DNA of 64,000 nucleotides from an uncultured Coprococcus sp. Its GTDB lineage: Bacteria; Bacillota; Clostridia; Lachnospirales; Lachnospiraceae. Shown piece after piece: positions 43,438-52,278 of the stretch. Made by a program: the position numbers and the translations under genes. Numbering within the stretch: position 1 is the stretch's first letter; every line of letters starts with the position of its first letter. Under the pieces are notes generated by a model. That model was not told the DNA's origin, searched no databases, and saw nothing but the letters and a program-made list of their open reading frames with translations. Where the stretch lies: NCBI GenBank assembly GCA_934277375.1, contig CAKQTZ010000001.1, positions 248,001-312,000 of the forward strand, read 5' to 3'.

Positions 43438-45045
43438 CTACTGATTCCCGGTATGTTCAGTTCTGTACTTTGATGGCGACATTCCAAATCTCTTCTTGAA
43501 CACATAGCTGAAGTAATTTGCATCCTGATATCCCACCTGCTCTGCTATCTTATAGCTTTTCTCATTTGTCTCAAGTATGAGATTGGCTGCGTGATCCATC
43601 CTGTAATCCGTCAGATACGAGATAAACGACTTGCCTGTCTCCTTCTTGAACACCGATGAAAAATACGAATTGGACACACCAAGCTCTGAGCACACCGTGT
43701 CCAGCGACAGGTCTGGCTCCATATACCTGTCAACCACCATATTCTGGGCATCCGTAACCATTCTTCTGGATGTGTTATTTCGGGCATTTTTCAATTCCTC
43801 ACTGATCGCCATGGATGTGGCTATGAGCCATGCTGTGAGTGTAACTTCATCCATCTCCGGAACCTTCTCGTATGGGTTGCTGATTCCACCTGAAAAATTG
43901 TCAAAATCTATAAAATTATTTGCGCAGAATCTGTAGAATGTTCCTACCATCTCCATGAGCGTCAGCTTGTACCTGTTCATGGTCTGTGCAGATCTGTGCA
44001 GCTTCTCTATCTCGTCATGTACTGCACCCTCAATGGCATCTCTTTTGCCAAGATATATTGACTTGATAAGCTCATGCATATTTGCATCTTCATACTGTAC
44101 TGCTGCCTTTTGCTCCTTCGGTGCGATCTCAGCAATATTTATAGCCCTCTGGGTTCCGTATAAAACCCTGTATGATACCGCTTCCCTGGCACCCTCATAT
44201 GAGTTGTTGATATTCAGAAGACTGTCGCACACTCTGCCAATACCGGCAGTCACCACTGCCCCCATGACTCGGTAAGCCCATCTGCAGAATCTGTCGCAGG
44301 CATCCGTCAGCTCTGCCATGGCATCCTCTGAGGCTATCTCGATAATGAGCACTGTGTTGCCCAAGTATGTAAATACCTTGCATTTCCATGTATCAGCAAT
44401 TCTGTCCTTGATCTGCTGTTCCACCGACATTGACAACAGTAACGGGTTCATTCCTTCCGGAACGTGATGCTCCGATGTATGAAAAACCGCGCAGCAATAA
44501 AGCGGTCCCTTCATATCGATCTGGTATGCTGCAAGGAATTTCTCATAATCCGACTCGCTCACTCTGCCCTCTATCAGTGATACAAACAGATTTGTCTGAA
44601 GAACAGGCAGAGATGCATTGAAATAATTTGCAAGCTTCTCTACATTCAGTTTTTCCTCCCTCTCCTTGTCCAGAGAGTTCTTGACCCTCTTCAGGCAGTC
44701 CGAGAGTTCTAATGCATTTATAGGCTTGAGCATGTACTCCTCTATCTCAAGGTGCACTGCCTCCTTGGCATACTCAAACTCATCAAATCCTGTGAATATG
44801 ATGATGTGTATATTCTGATAATCATTGTTGAGTCTCCTGGACAGTTCAAGTCCATCCATATATGGCATCTTGATGTCCGTTATGACCACATCCGGCTGCA
44901 GCTTCTCCACTAATTCAAGAGCCTTCACACCATTATTTGCACTGCCCACAACATCAAATCCAAGCATATCCCAGTGGATCTTTCTCTCTATAACATCTAT
45001 AACATCTTCCTCGTCATCGACAAGGATAACCTTGTATTTATCCAT
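43438..45045 (-). CDS. YesN-type response regulator with AraC DNA-binding domain
   Basis: 535 aa from ATG 45045 (AAGGATTCCTG upstream; longer frame to 45150 has no good ribosome site). Receiver domain: acidic pair Asp10/Asp11, phospho-acceptor Asp57 (VVITDIKMPYMDG) and KPIN Lys. A ~250-residue middle domain of YesN type follows, then a C-terminal AraC double helix-turn-helix (LDTVCSELGVSNSYFSSVFKK, YKIAEQVGYQDANYFSYVFKKRFGMSPSKYR). It pairs with the downstream kinase. It most likely activates the mgl transporter operon upstream, whose promoter has a good -10 but a poor -35. Confidence 0.92.
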   Translation of the reverse strand: MDKYKVILVDDEEDVIDVIERKIHWDMLGFDVVGSANNGVKALELVEKLQPDVVITDIKMPYMDGLELSRRLNNDYQNIHIIIFTGFDEFEYAKEAVHLEIEEYMLKPINALELSDCLKRVKNSLDKEREEKLNVEKLANYFNASLPVLQTNLFVSLIEGRVSESDYEKFLAAYQIDMKGPLYCCAVFHTSEHHVPEGMNPLLLSMSVEQQIKDRIADTWKCKVFTYLGNTVLIIEIASEDAMAELTDACDRFCRWAYRVMGAVVTAGIGRVCDSLLNINNSYEGAREAVSYRVLYGTQRAINIAEIAPKEQKAAVQYEDANMHELIKSIYLGKRDAIEGAVHDEIEKLHRSAQTMNRYKLTLMEMVGTFYRFCANNFIDFDNFSGGISNPYEKVPEMDEVTLTAWLIATSMAISEELKNARNNTSRRMVTDAQNMVVDRYMEPDLSLDTVCSELGVSNSYFSSVFKKETGKSFISYLTDYRMDHAANLILETNEKSYKIAEQVGYQDANYFSYVFKKRFGMSPSKYRTEHTGNQ

Positions 45046-45462
45046 ATAACAGGAATCCTTTCTATATATCAAATGTCGCATCTTCTTTTTCAGACTCGCA
45101 AGCCCGCACCGTCTAAACAATCGCAGGTTCATTATACCAAATGTGAGCACGGTTTTGTGGATTTTCTGCTCTGGAGGAAATTTCCATTTAGCATCTTGTC
45201 AGGTTTTTCCATCTTGGGTCATGTTGCTTGGAGGGATTTTCTCTTTTTAGGACTTTTTTCTCTTTTTGAACACAAAATCGTATCCTTTATCCCAAATATC
45301 TCTCATTAGAACACAAGCCTCCAAAAACAAACGAAAGTGAAAACCGAAAGCGCCCCTATCGCCAATACCCAGCCTTCCGTGCATGTGCCTGCCACTTTTA
45401 TGCATGCCACCTAATCGATAGCTAGACGCGACTGATGATTTCTTCTCCTTCCACCACGAACA

Positions 45463-45676
45463 GCTGTATCTGCCCGGCTGCATGCATGGCTGCATTTATA
45501 TACTGCGGCATCGATAGTGAACACGACTGAGTTTCAGCGCTTTTTGCCACTGCGGAGACCGCATTGCCCTTATCGCGGGCGGAGCAGTGTGCAGATAAAA
45601 GCAAGCTGAAGTGAGGGAAGGGGAACGTGATGCCACAGTATATAAATGCAGCCATCATCAGCCGGGCAGATACAGC
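45463..45676. repeat. Large (~214 bp) imperfect palindrome
   Basis: Outer arms 45463-45511 and 45630-45676 are inverted copies differing by one base and two small gaps (both contain GCTGTATCTGCCCGGCTG). Inside, GCTTTT/AAAAGC and CACTGC (45548-45553)/GCAGTG (45583-45588) continue the stem. As RNA it would form one long hairpin. No terminal target-site duplication or transposase was seen. MITE-like or a structured RNA; unassigned. Confidence 0.75.
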
Positions 45677-45716
45677 GTCCGTTGGCATAGATGCAGGAAG
45701 GCGTCCGCCAATCCAC

Positions 45717-45759
45717 AAAAGCCGCTCAATCCGTCCTGTAGACGATCCGAGCGGCTTTT
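45717..45759 (-). terminator. Rho-independent terminator of the mgl operon
   Basis: AAAAGCCGCTC (45717-45727)/GAGCGGCTTTT (45749-45759), 11-bp perfect stem, T run on the minus strand. It lies 37 bp after the mglC stop. Confidence 0.88.
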
Positions 45760-45796
45760 ATATAAAGGTTTTGTGAGAGTTAAAACTATTTATTCC

Positions 45797-47449
45797 TTAC
45801 TTCTTCTGTACATACTTGAGACAGTCAAGAGTTACAGCGGCAAGGATGATGATACCTTCGAATATGAACTGAAGGTTTGTATCAATACCAAGAATAGTAA
45901 GTGAGTAGGTAAGTGATGTGAAGATAAGAACACCAGTTACAACACCGGAAATCTTACCGATACCACCTGTGAATGAAACACCACCAACAACGCAGGCTGC
46001 TATGGCGTCCATATCCCAGCCCTGTCCATAAGCTGCACTACCTGAACCAACCATTCTGTTACACTCAAGCCATGATCCGAATCCGTAAAGGATACCGGCA
46101 AGAATGAATGCGCCAAGTGTTACCTTGAATACTGATATACCTGAAACTGCTGCTGCCTCTGGGTTTCCACCTACAGCGTACAGATTCTTACCAAATGTAG
46201 TCTTGTTCCAGATGAACCATACTACTACTACAGCAACTACTGCCCAAATAATAATAGTTGGGAAGTTTCCTATTGTTGGGATGAACATATTTGGTATTGC
46301 TGAATCAATAGCACCAAATGAAACACCCTTTGTCGCATATGTTACAAGTCCAAAGATGATCAGCATGTTCGCCATTGTCGAAATGAACGGATGCATCTTG
46401 TACTTCGCCATGAAGAAACCTGCAATACTTGAAAATACTGTTGTAAGGATAATACATGCAACAAGTGCAAATAATGCTTTTCCTACAACCGGCATACTTG
46501 AGAAATCAAATATGTGTCCAAACACACCACCTGTATTTGCACCATTATGCATGATAATGGTAGCTGTAACCATACCCATACCAACCATACGTCCAATCGA
46601 AAGATCGGTACCGGTCAGGAGGATAAGTCCCGCAACACCGAGTGCCAGGAACATTCTAGGTGATGCCTGCTGAAGTATGTTCAGTATATTGGTAACTGTG
46701 AGGAGCTGTGTGTTCTTCACAATTGGAGTGATGATACAAAGTGCAATGAATATCAACACGATTACTATATACAGACCATTCTTGTAAAGGAACTGTGTTG
46801 TGTTGAATGTGTACTTGTAATTCTCAAATTTCTGTGCCCTGTTCTGCATGAATGTGTACTTGGACATTCTAAGAAGATCTATCAGATGATACTTGTGTGA
46901 AAATGCATCATGCTTTCTGTCCTTGATCTCCTGAAGTTTTGACTCATGTGTCATCTGTGCATCAAAGAGCTTGTTCTTGTATACATATTTCTCATCCTTG
47001 ATCTCTTCCGGATCAGAAAGCTTAGCAAGTACCTGCTCATGCTCTGTCTTGAGTGTTGCCTTTACTCTCTCATAGGACTCATTTTCTGCTGCCTTCTCGA
47101 CCTCGCAGCTTGCCACTACCTTGCTGTAGTACTCGCTGTCATAATGCTCTTTAAGGTATCCCTCCGCGTCGGCGATAAGCTTTGCAACCTTATCCTTGTT
47201 GGCAGCCTCAACTGCTTTTGCCTTCTCCAGGGCTGCCTTATCCTTTGCTATTATGCTATCCTTTTCTTCTTTTGATAAATTCTTATCTTCCTTTGCGATA
47301 GCTATATGGTTCTTCAGACTACGAACCTTGTCAGATCCATCAACTCGAAGTTCATCGATCTGTGCCTGTATCTTTCCAACATATTCATCAATCGGCTTAA
47401 GGAGTTTTTCCTCTGCGTCAGCCGAAAGGATCATACTTTTATCTGCCAT
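45797..47449 (-). CDS. mglC: MglC-like sugar ABC transporter permease with long N-terminal extension
   Basis: 550 aa from ATG 47449 (GGAG seven bases upstream). Residues ~220-550 are a typical MglC/RbsC permease with about ten helices, ASPRMFLALGVAGLILLTGTDLSIGRMVG and FGKNLYAVGGNPEAAAVSGI motifs. The first ~215 residues are extra: highly charged, Lys/Glu/Ala-rich and predicted helical/coiled-coil (KEDKNLSKEEKDSIIAKDKA, EVEKAAENESYERVKATLKT), with no signal peptide, hence cytoplasmic. Ordinary MglC is ~336 aa. The extension might contact MglA or a regulator; that is inference. Third gene of mglBAC; a terminator follows. Confidence 0.9.
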   Translation of the reverse strand: MADKSMILSADAEEKLLKPIDEYVGKIQAQIDELRVDGSDKVRSLKNHIAIAKEDKNLSKEEKDSIIAKDKAALEKAKAVEAANKDKVAKLIADAEGYLKEHYDSEYYSKVVASCEVEKAAENESYERVKATLKTEHEQVLAKLSDPEEIKDEKYVYKNKLFDAQMTHESKLQEIKDRKHDAFSHKYHLIDLLRMSKYTFMQNRAQKFENYKYTFNTTQFLYKNGLYIVIVLIFIALCIITPIVKNTQLLTVTNILNILQQASPRMFLALGVAGLILLTGTDLSIGRMVGMGMVTATIIMHNGANTGGVFGHIFDFSSMPVVGKALFALVACIILTTVFSSIAGFFMAKYKMHPFISTMANMLIIFGLVTYATKGVSFGAIDSAIPNMFIPTIGNFPTIIIWAVVAVVVVWFIWNKTTFGKNLYAVGGNPEAAAVSGISVFKVTLGAFILAGILYGFGSWLECNRMVGSGSAAYGQGWDMDAIAACVVGGVSFTGGIGKISGVVTGVLIFTSLTYSLTILGIDTNLQFIFEGIIILAAVTLDCLKYVQKK

Positions 47450-47466
47450 ATCCATGCTCCTCTCTA

Positions 47467-48975
47467 TTACAAATATTTAGCACTAAGTCTTAACAATTCT
47501 TCCTGATTAGTCTCCTTGGTATTTACAATTCCGGCAAGGTGTCCATTTGACATAACGCCTATACGGTTTGTGATACCCAGGATCTCCGGCATCTCAGAGG
47601 AGACAACTATGATAGTCTTGCCCTGCTTTGCCATGTTGATTATAAGCTCATATATTTCATACTTGGCTCCTACATCAATACCTCTTGTAGGATCATCCAT
47701 CATGAATACATTTGGTGAACGCTCAAGCCATTTTCCGAAAATAACCTTCTGCTGGTTACCACCGGACAGGTTGGCGATCATATCGTCAGGTCCCATACAC
47801 TTGGTGTGCATGACCTTGATCTCCTCAGCTGTGGCACGAACCATGCTGTCATGTGACAGTGCCACGCCGTTCTTGTAGTGGTTCATATTTGCAATGGTGG
47901 TATTGAAGGTGATATCTGCCTTGAGGAAGAGACCATTTGCCTTTCTCTCCTCAGTGATAAGGGCAAATCCGTGATCCATAGCATCCTTTGGATCGGTGAA
48001 GTTCATGATCTTGCCACCATACATTACATTTCCTGCTGCTCTTGTACGAATACCAAATATAGTTTCCAGAAGCTCTGTACGGCCTGCGCCAACCAGACCA
48101 TAGAGGCCAAATATCTCACCTTTCTTCACATCAAATGTGATGTTCTGAAGCTTTGGTGCATACTTTGTGGAGAGTCCCTGTACTGAGAGGATCGTCTCAC
48201 CCGGCGTATTGTCTACCGGTGGAAATCTGTTATCAAGTGAACGACCAACCATGGCGGAAATAAGTTCGTTCATGTTGGTGTCCTTGCTGTCCTTTGTCAT
48301 GACCAGACTACCATCTCGGAGAACTGATATCTGATCACAGATCTCGAATATCTCATCCATCTTATGTGAGATGTAGATCAGGGAAATTCCCTGCTCCTTG
48401 AGCTGTCTCATCATCTTGAAAAGCTTTGCAACCTCTGGTGCTGTCAGTGATGATGTAGGCTCATCAAGTACGATTACCTTGGAATTGTACGAGATAGCCT
48501 TTGCGATCTCACACATCTGTCTCTGGGAAACTGACATTCTCTTCATCGGCTGTGTAAGATTGACCGTTATACCCAGCTTTCTGAACAAGTCTGAAGCTTC
48601 CTTCTTCATACGGCCCTCATCGATAACTCCAAGAGAGTTCTTTGGATAACGTCCAAGGAACAGGTTGTCAACAACGCTTCTCTCAAGACACTGATTTAAT
48701 TCCTGATGAACCATCGCAACTCCATTCTCGAGTGCATCCTTAGGACCAGAGAAATTTACTTCTTTTCCATCTAATATTATTGTGCCTTCGTCCTTCTGAT
48801 AGGTTCCGAAGAGACACTTCATCATTGTCGATTTACCGGCACCATTCTCACCCATAAGTCCCATGATCGAACCAGGTTTAACATTCAAATTAATATGGTT
48901 AAGGACCTTGTTTCTGCCGAATGATTTGCTCATGCCTTGAATCGATAAGATGTATTTATTCTTATCTTCTGCCAT
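47467..48975 (-). CDS. mglA: MglA-like sugar ABC transporter ATP-binding protein
   Basis: 502 aa with two ABC domains. First: Walker A GENGAGKST (42-50), signature MSVSQRQM, Walker B VIVLDEPTSSL. Second: degenerate P-loop GLVGAGRTE, signature LSGGNQQKV, and 'MMDDPTRGIDVG' Walker B. This tandem arrangement with a weaker second P-loop is typical of MglA/RbsA. It powers uptake of galactose/glucose or related sugars. AAGGAAGTAGAGAT precedes the ATG. It sits between mglB and mglC with a 17-bp gap to mglC. Confidence 0.94.
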   Translation of the reverse strand: MAEDKNKYILSIQGMSKSFGRNKVLNHINLNVKPGSIMGLMGENGAGKSTMMKCLFGTYQKDEGTIILDGKEVNFSGPKDALENGVAMVHQELNQCLERSVVDNLFLGRYPKNSLGVIDEGRMKKEASDLFRKLGITVNLTQPMKRMSVSQRQMCEIAKAISYNSKVIVLDEPTSSLTAPEVAKLFKMMRQLKEQGISLIYISHKMDEIFEICDQISVLRDGSLVMTKDSKDTNMNELISAMVGRSLDNRFPPVDNTPGETILSVQGLSTKYAPKLQNITFDVKKGEIFGLYGLVGAGRTELLETIFGIRTRAAGNVMYGGKIMNFTDPKDAMDHGFALITEERKANGLFLKADITFNTTIANMNHYKNGVALSHDSMVRATAEEIKVMHTKCMGPDDMIANLSGGNQQKVIFGKWLERSPNVFMMDDPTRGIDVGAKYEIYELIINMAKQGKTIIVVSSEMPEILGITNRIGVMSNGHLAGIVNTKETNQEELLRLSAKYL

Positions 48976-49079
48976 ATCTCTACTTCCTTTTCTTCGTAAA
49001 AGAAGGGTATCAAATGTTTAGTCTGACACCCCTCTGAGTTAAATCATTTCCTATTGATCAATCATCTAGGTAACTTATA

Positions 49080-50351
49080 TTACTTAGAGAGAATTGATGT
49101 GTATGATGCTGCGTTGTCTGTCTTAACCATGTTGATTGCAAATGCATCGTACTCGCCTGGGTTACCAAGACGGTTTGTGATGTTAGACTCTGTCTGACCA
49201 TCACCACCGATGTAATCTACATTCAGGTTAAGAAGGTCATCATAGTTCTGAAGAAGTGGCTGGTATGTTGAGCTCAGGAAGTTATCTGAAGCGTTGTAGA
49301 TATCAAGCCATACCTTCTTGCTTGGGCTCTTGCTTGAGTCAAGCTGCTTTGAAACCTTGTCATAAACCTTTGTTGAATCTGTGAAATCCTGATAGTTATC
49401 TGCTGTTACTGCAATGTTCAGTGCGTAGTATGATCTCTCGTCTGCGCTGTATCTGTAGTCAACACCTTCCTCAAGCTGATTTCCAGCCTCGTCTGCTGTA
49501 CCGATACCAGTATCAATATCTACACCATCAAGTGCGTTACGGAGAACTCTCAGTGTCAGGTAAGCCTGAACATCTGCATGCTGTGAAATTGTTCCGCCGT
49601 AGCCCTCTGCGATTGCTGCAACTGCATCGCTGTTAGCATCGTATCCAAATGTAGGAACCTTTGCGTCCTTTGCCCAGGCATTGAACATTGACATTCCCAT
49701 ACCATCGTTATTTGAAACAACTACATCGATCTGATCACCAAATGATGCTGTCCATGTTCCTATTGCATTACCAGCTGTAGCTGCATCCCATGTAGCTCCT
49801 GCTGAGTTCTTCATCTCCTGTGATGCAAGCTCTCTGATCGTATATGTCTTGCCATCAACATCAAGCTTAGCATCCTGTACTACTGTTGCCTTACCATCTA
49901 CGTTTGTTCCGGCTGGTGTTGAATCGACTGCTCCGCTTGCATCAACGCCTGTGCCAAGTGCTGAACGAACACCTCTTGTACGTGCGATTGAATCATTGTG
50001 TCCGATATCACCGATTGCAAGTACATATCCGATGACTCCATCACCATTACGATCGATCGTTGCTGCATTTGCCTTGATGTAATCAAGTACCATCTGGCCC
50101 TGGAGCTCAGCACCCTGATTAGCATCAAATCCTACATAATATGTGTCCTTATTGTAGTTAAGGGCATCCTTGTCAAGCTCTCCTGTTGAGCTGTTGGATG
50201 GCTGACGGTTGAACCAGCAAAGTGGCTTATCCTTGTTGGCTACTCCGCTGCTTGAGCTTCCGCCACCTGAGCTTCCGCCTGATCCACATCCTACCATTGA
50301 TAAAGCAAGTGTTGCAGCTGCTAATACAGCTAAAATTCTCTTTTTTCTCAT
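49080..50351 (-). CDS. mglB: MglB-like galactose-binding lipoprotein lacking most of the N-terminal lobe
   Basis: 423 aa. Lipoprotein signal with LSMVGC (Cys22), a Gly/Ser linker to ~38, then directly PLCWFNRQPSN (43-53), YYVGFDANQG, the Ca2+ loop DRNGDGVIGYVLAIGD, GHNDSIART, VVVSNNDGMGMSMFNAW, and an elongated C-terminal part. The strand and helices that normally come before the FFN motif (from 'xIGVTIY' to 'NIVDxxAAGTVI') are absent: in the paralogue at 39516-40556 there are 103 residues between lipid Cys and FFN, here only 26. The gene is a clean frame, so this is an in-frame loss of about 90 residues. Such a protein is unlikely to bind sugar normally. AGGAGGG precedes the ATG; first gene of mglBAC. 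Confidence 0.88.
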   Translation of the reverse strand: MRKKRILAVLAAATLALSMVGCGSGGSSGGGSSSSGVANKDKPLCWFNRQPSNSSTGELDKDALNYNKDTYYVGFDANQGAELQGQMVLDYIKANAATIDRNGDGVIGYVLAIGDIGHNDSIARTRGVRSALGTGVDASGAVDSTPAGTNVDGKATVVQDAKLDVDGKTYTIRELASQEMKNSAGATWDAATAGNAIGTWTASFGDQIDVVVSNNDGMGMSMFNAWAKDAKVPTFGYDANSDAVAAIAEGYGGTISQHADVQAYLTLRVLRNALDGVDIDTGIGTADEAGNQLEEGVDYRYSADERSYYALNIAVTADNYQDFTDSTKVYDKVSKQLDSSKSPSKKVWLDIYNASDNFLSSTYQPLLQNYDDLLNLNVDYIGGDGQTESNITNRLGNPGEYDAFAINMVKTDNAASYTSILSK

Positions 50352-50421
50352 ATTACATTCCCTCCTGTTCTTTTGAACATCAGCCCATTTGTAATTGCCT
50401 TCGGCAAGGGCTGACGCTACA

Positions 50422-50446
50422 TGTTAAGTTTTTCCAAAACTTAACA
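50422..50446. promoter_or_regulatory. Palindrome in the mglB leader
   Basis: TGTTAAGTTTT (50422-50432) and AAAACTTAACA (50436-50446): perfect 11-bp arms with TCC between. It lies about 70 bp before the mglB start and after a -10 TATAAT (about 50504-50499 on the minus strand). Possible operator or leader hairpin; no T run follows. Confidence 0.45.
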
Positions 50447-50726
50447 CATTCTTTGGCTTTGTGTGTTTTATTTTTTGTCTTGCCTCATTGACTGTACTCA
50501 TTATAAGTTGATACGGGATTTGAAAGAATAGAATATTTTTGGATTAATTAGCAAAATTTTGTGATTTATTGATTTTTTTATAGATATTTTTACCAATTCA
50601 CATTGGTTAATAATTATATGTCAGGTGTATTTTTTGCTTAACACGGGTAAAATTGCATATTGAGTTGGGCAGTTTTGACTTATTCCACATTTATAGAATG
50701 GCATTGGTGGGAGATTCTGCACGTCG
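50447..50726. other. mgl promoter region
   Basis: AT-rich, no gene. On the minus strand a TATAAT occurs at about 50504-50499 without a matching -35, as expected for an activator-dependent promoter; the YesN-type regulator downstream is the obvious candidate activator. Beyond ~50540 I see only AT-rich spacer up to the terminator of the next gene. Confidence 0.4.
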
Positions 50727-50761
50727 AAAAGAGCGGGTATTCAGCTCACACCCGCTCTTTT
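50727..50761 (-). terminator. Rho-independent terminator of the zinc-ribbon protein operon
   Basis: AAAAGAGCGGGT (50727-50738)/ACCCGCTCTTTT (50750-50761), perfect 12-bp stem with 11-nt loop. The stem itself ends in a T run on the minus strand (CTCTTTTCG). Confidence 0.85.
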
Positions 50762-50782
50762 CCAATCAGTTTAATATAACTA

Positions 50783-51394
50783 TTACATGTTCACATTCAG
50801 ATAGCTTCCACAATAAGGACATTTGCTGGAATATCCAGTCGCTGCACGGAAACTCGAACCGCAATTCGGGCATCTGACCGCCACAAGTCTCAGCTTATCC
50901 GGTGCCACCGGCTTGTCGTCCATGAGTTCTTCCTCACCAGGAAGCTTCTCATCCCTTACTGAATCCGGAGCATAGCCGTATTTGCCGTTGTACTCGAATA
51001 TATCTATCGTCATACCTATCGGATACATGCCGGCACCCCTTGTAAATCCCGTTGGTATTATAGCCTCCCGCTCGACATGGTAGCTGTCAAAGTAATGCAC
51101 GATCGTGTCCATCATATATGTATTGTTCACCTTAACAGAAGTATTCTCTGTGTATCCATATATCTTTGCAGGATACTTCACGCCTTTTTTTACTATCATC
51201 TTCTTGTTATGGACCAATATCGCCACCACTATATCCATTCCTCCGCCGATCAGTATGAAACTGCCCGGAAGGCTCAACATAGCCAGGGGGAATTTTCCCG
51301 GCTCCGCTACAATTGCAAATATAAGTCCTGCGAAAACCCCTACAGCAAGGAATATACTGCCAACCAGAACCACTATCTTATGAGCTGCATTCAT
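50783..51394 (-). CDS. Small membrane protein with C-terminal zinc ribbon
   Basis: 203 aa from ATG 51394 (AAGGAAG nine bases upstream; a longer frame to 51451 lacks a site). Two transmembrane helices (about 6-28 and 37-58), then a beta-rich soluble part like DUF3592/YcxB-type domains (VKYPAKIYGYTENTSVKVNN), and a zinc ribbon CPNCGSSFRAATGYSSKCPYCG at the end (Cys x4). Function unknown. It follows the TraX gene by 59 bp. Confidence 0.8.
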   Translation of the reverse strand: MNAAHKIVVLVGSIFLAVGVFAGLIFAIVAEPGKFPLAMLSLPGSFILIGGGMDIVVAILVHNKKMIVKKGVKYPAKIYGYTENTSVKVNNTYMMDTIVHYFDSYHVEREAIIPTGFTRGAGMYPIGMTIDIFEYNGKYGYAPDSVRDEKLPGEEELMDDKPVAPDKLRLVAVRCPNCGSSFRAATGYSSKCPYCGSYLNVNM

Positions 51395-51453
51395 ACTATT
51401 TCTTCCTTTCTCAAATATCTGCAAAACCCACCGATTCTCTGCCCATACCATGT

Positions 51454-52233
51454 CTACATCACCATCTGCCAGATTATGTACAATACAAGCAAGTGTCCCG
51501 GATAAAATGCATAACAGAAGTATTTAAACCACTTTTTATGGTATCCCAGTTTTCCATTGTATAGCCATATCACTGGCAATGCGATGAGCGCAAACGCCTG
51601 CTGCGGGAATTCAAAGCTATGTCCAGCTATACTAAACGTATAACAATATCCACTAAGCAACTGTGCATTGATATAATACATACACACGAGCTGTGCTATC
51701 AATTTCCATGGTTCCTTGCCCCGGAACAGATAGAACATTATAACCATGACAACTCCCGCTCCATAGAAATCAACCATGGTGATCGTTCCTATCACATATC
51801 CCACAAGAGTCACAACAATCGCAACCGGGATCCACAGCCATACCTTGCCCGTTTTCCTTACCTTGTCTATCAATGCTATCAACAGTAATCCTATGAGAAA
51901 TGTCCAAAGTACATTCTGATGAAACAGATACAGGACACTGTCTCCGGACACAAGATCAAACGGAACTTCAGATATCACCGCAAATACCAGCATTCTGCAC
52001 AGGTATCTGCGGAAATTACTGGTGTGATAAAATCCCTCAACTATCATGAAGGCAAATATCGGAAATGCTATTCTTCCTATGCACGTAAGTATATCCACAT
52101 ATGGAAACAACGTTGCCCACATATGATCACTGAGCATGCATGTCATCGCAATGATATGCAGCATACAGGAGCTGAATACTCCTGCCTTTATATTCCAGGA
52201 CTGTTTCCCTGGATCAGTAATTTTATCCGTCAT
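51454..52233 (-). CDS. TraX family membrane protein
   Basis: 259 aa, about eight transmembrane helices. The N-terminal 'LHIIAMTCMLSDHMWATLFP' and 'GRIAFPIFAFMIVEGFYHT...RRYLCRMLVFAVISEVPFDL' blocks are diagnostic for TraX, named for F-pilin acetylation but widespread in Firmicutes with unknown roles (acyltransferase_3-like fold). GAGGAGGAACCA precedes the ATG. An 11-codon mini-ORF ends on its start codon (ATGA overlap). Confidence 0.88.
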   Translation of the reverse strand: MTDKITDPGKQSWNIKAGVFSSCMLHIIAMTCMLSDHMWATLFPYVDILTCIGRIAFPIFAFMIVEGFYHTSNFRRYLCRMLVFAVISEVPFDLVSGDSVLYLFHQNVLWTFLIGLLLIALIDKVRKTGKVWLWIPVAIVVTLVGYVIGTITMVDFYGAGVVMVIMFYLFRGKEPWKLIAQLVCMYYINAQLLSGYCYTFSIAGHSFEFPQQAFALIALPVIWLYNGKLGYHKKWFKYFCYAFYPGHLLVLYIIWQMVM

Positions 52234-52265
52234 ATTGGTTCCTCCTCTTCATATGACTTCGTCAT
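52230..52265 (-). CDS. 11-codon leader ORF overlapping the TraX start
   Basis: A ~20-bp block (GTCATA(C/T)TGGTTCCTCCTCT on the plus strand) occurs twice, at 52230 and 52261. The upstream copy has its own AGGAGG and ATG and encodes MTKSYEEEEPI, ending TGA in ATGA with the TraX ATG. It looks like a tandem duplication of the TraX ribosome site and may couple TraX translation to the preceding gene. Whether the peptide matters is unknown. Confidence 0.4.
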   Translation of the reverse strand: MTKSYEEEEPI

Positions 52266-52278
52266 ACTGGTTCCTCCT

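Larger units (their letters stand above)
45046..45796. other. 751-bp region between regulator and mglC without a gene
   Basis: It holds the promoter region of the response regulator (45050-45300, T-rich), a ~214-bp imperfect palindrome (45463-45676) and the mglC terminator (45717-45759). Open frames on both strands here mirror each other across the palindrome and have no family resemblance, so I do not call genes. Confidence 0.55.

Noticed and set aside
45247..45718. Two minus-strand frames (82 and 98 codons)
   Set aside because: They run through a palindrome; residues mirror each other across it, as expected from non-coding inverted DNA.
49421..50128. Several ORFs antisense to mglB
   Set aside because: Shadow frames opposite a clear coding gene.
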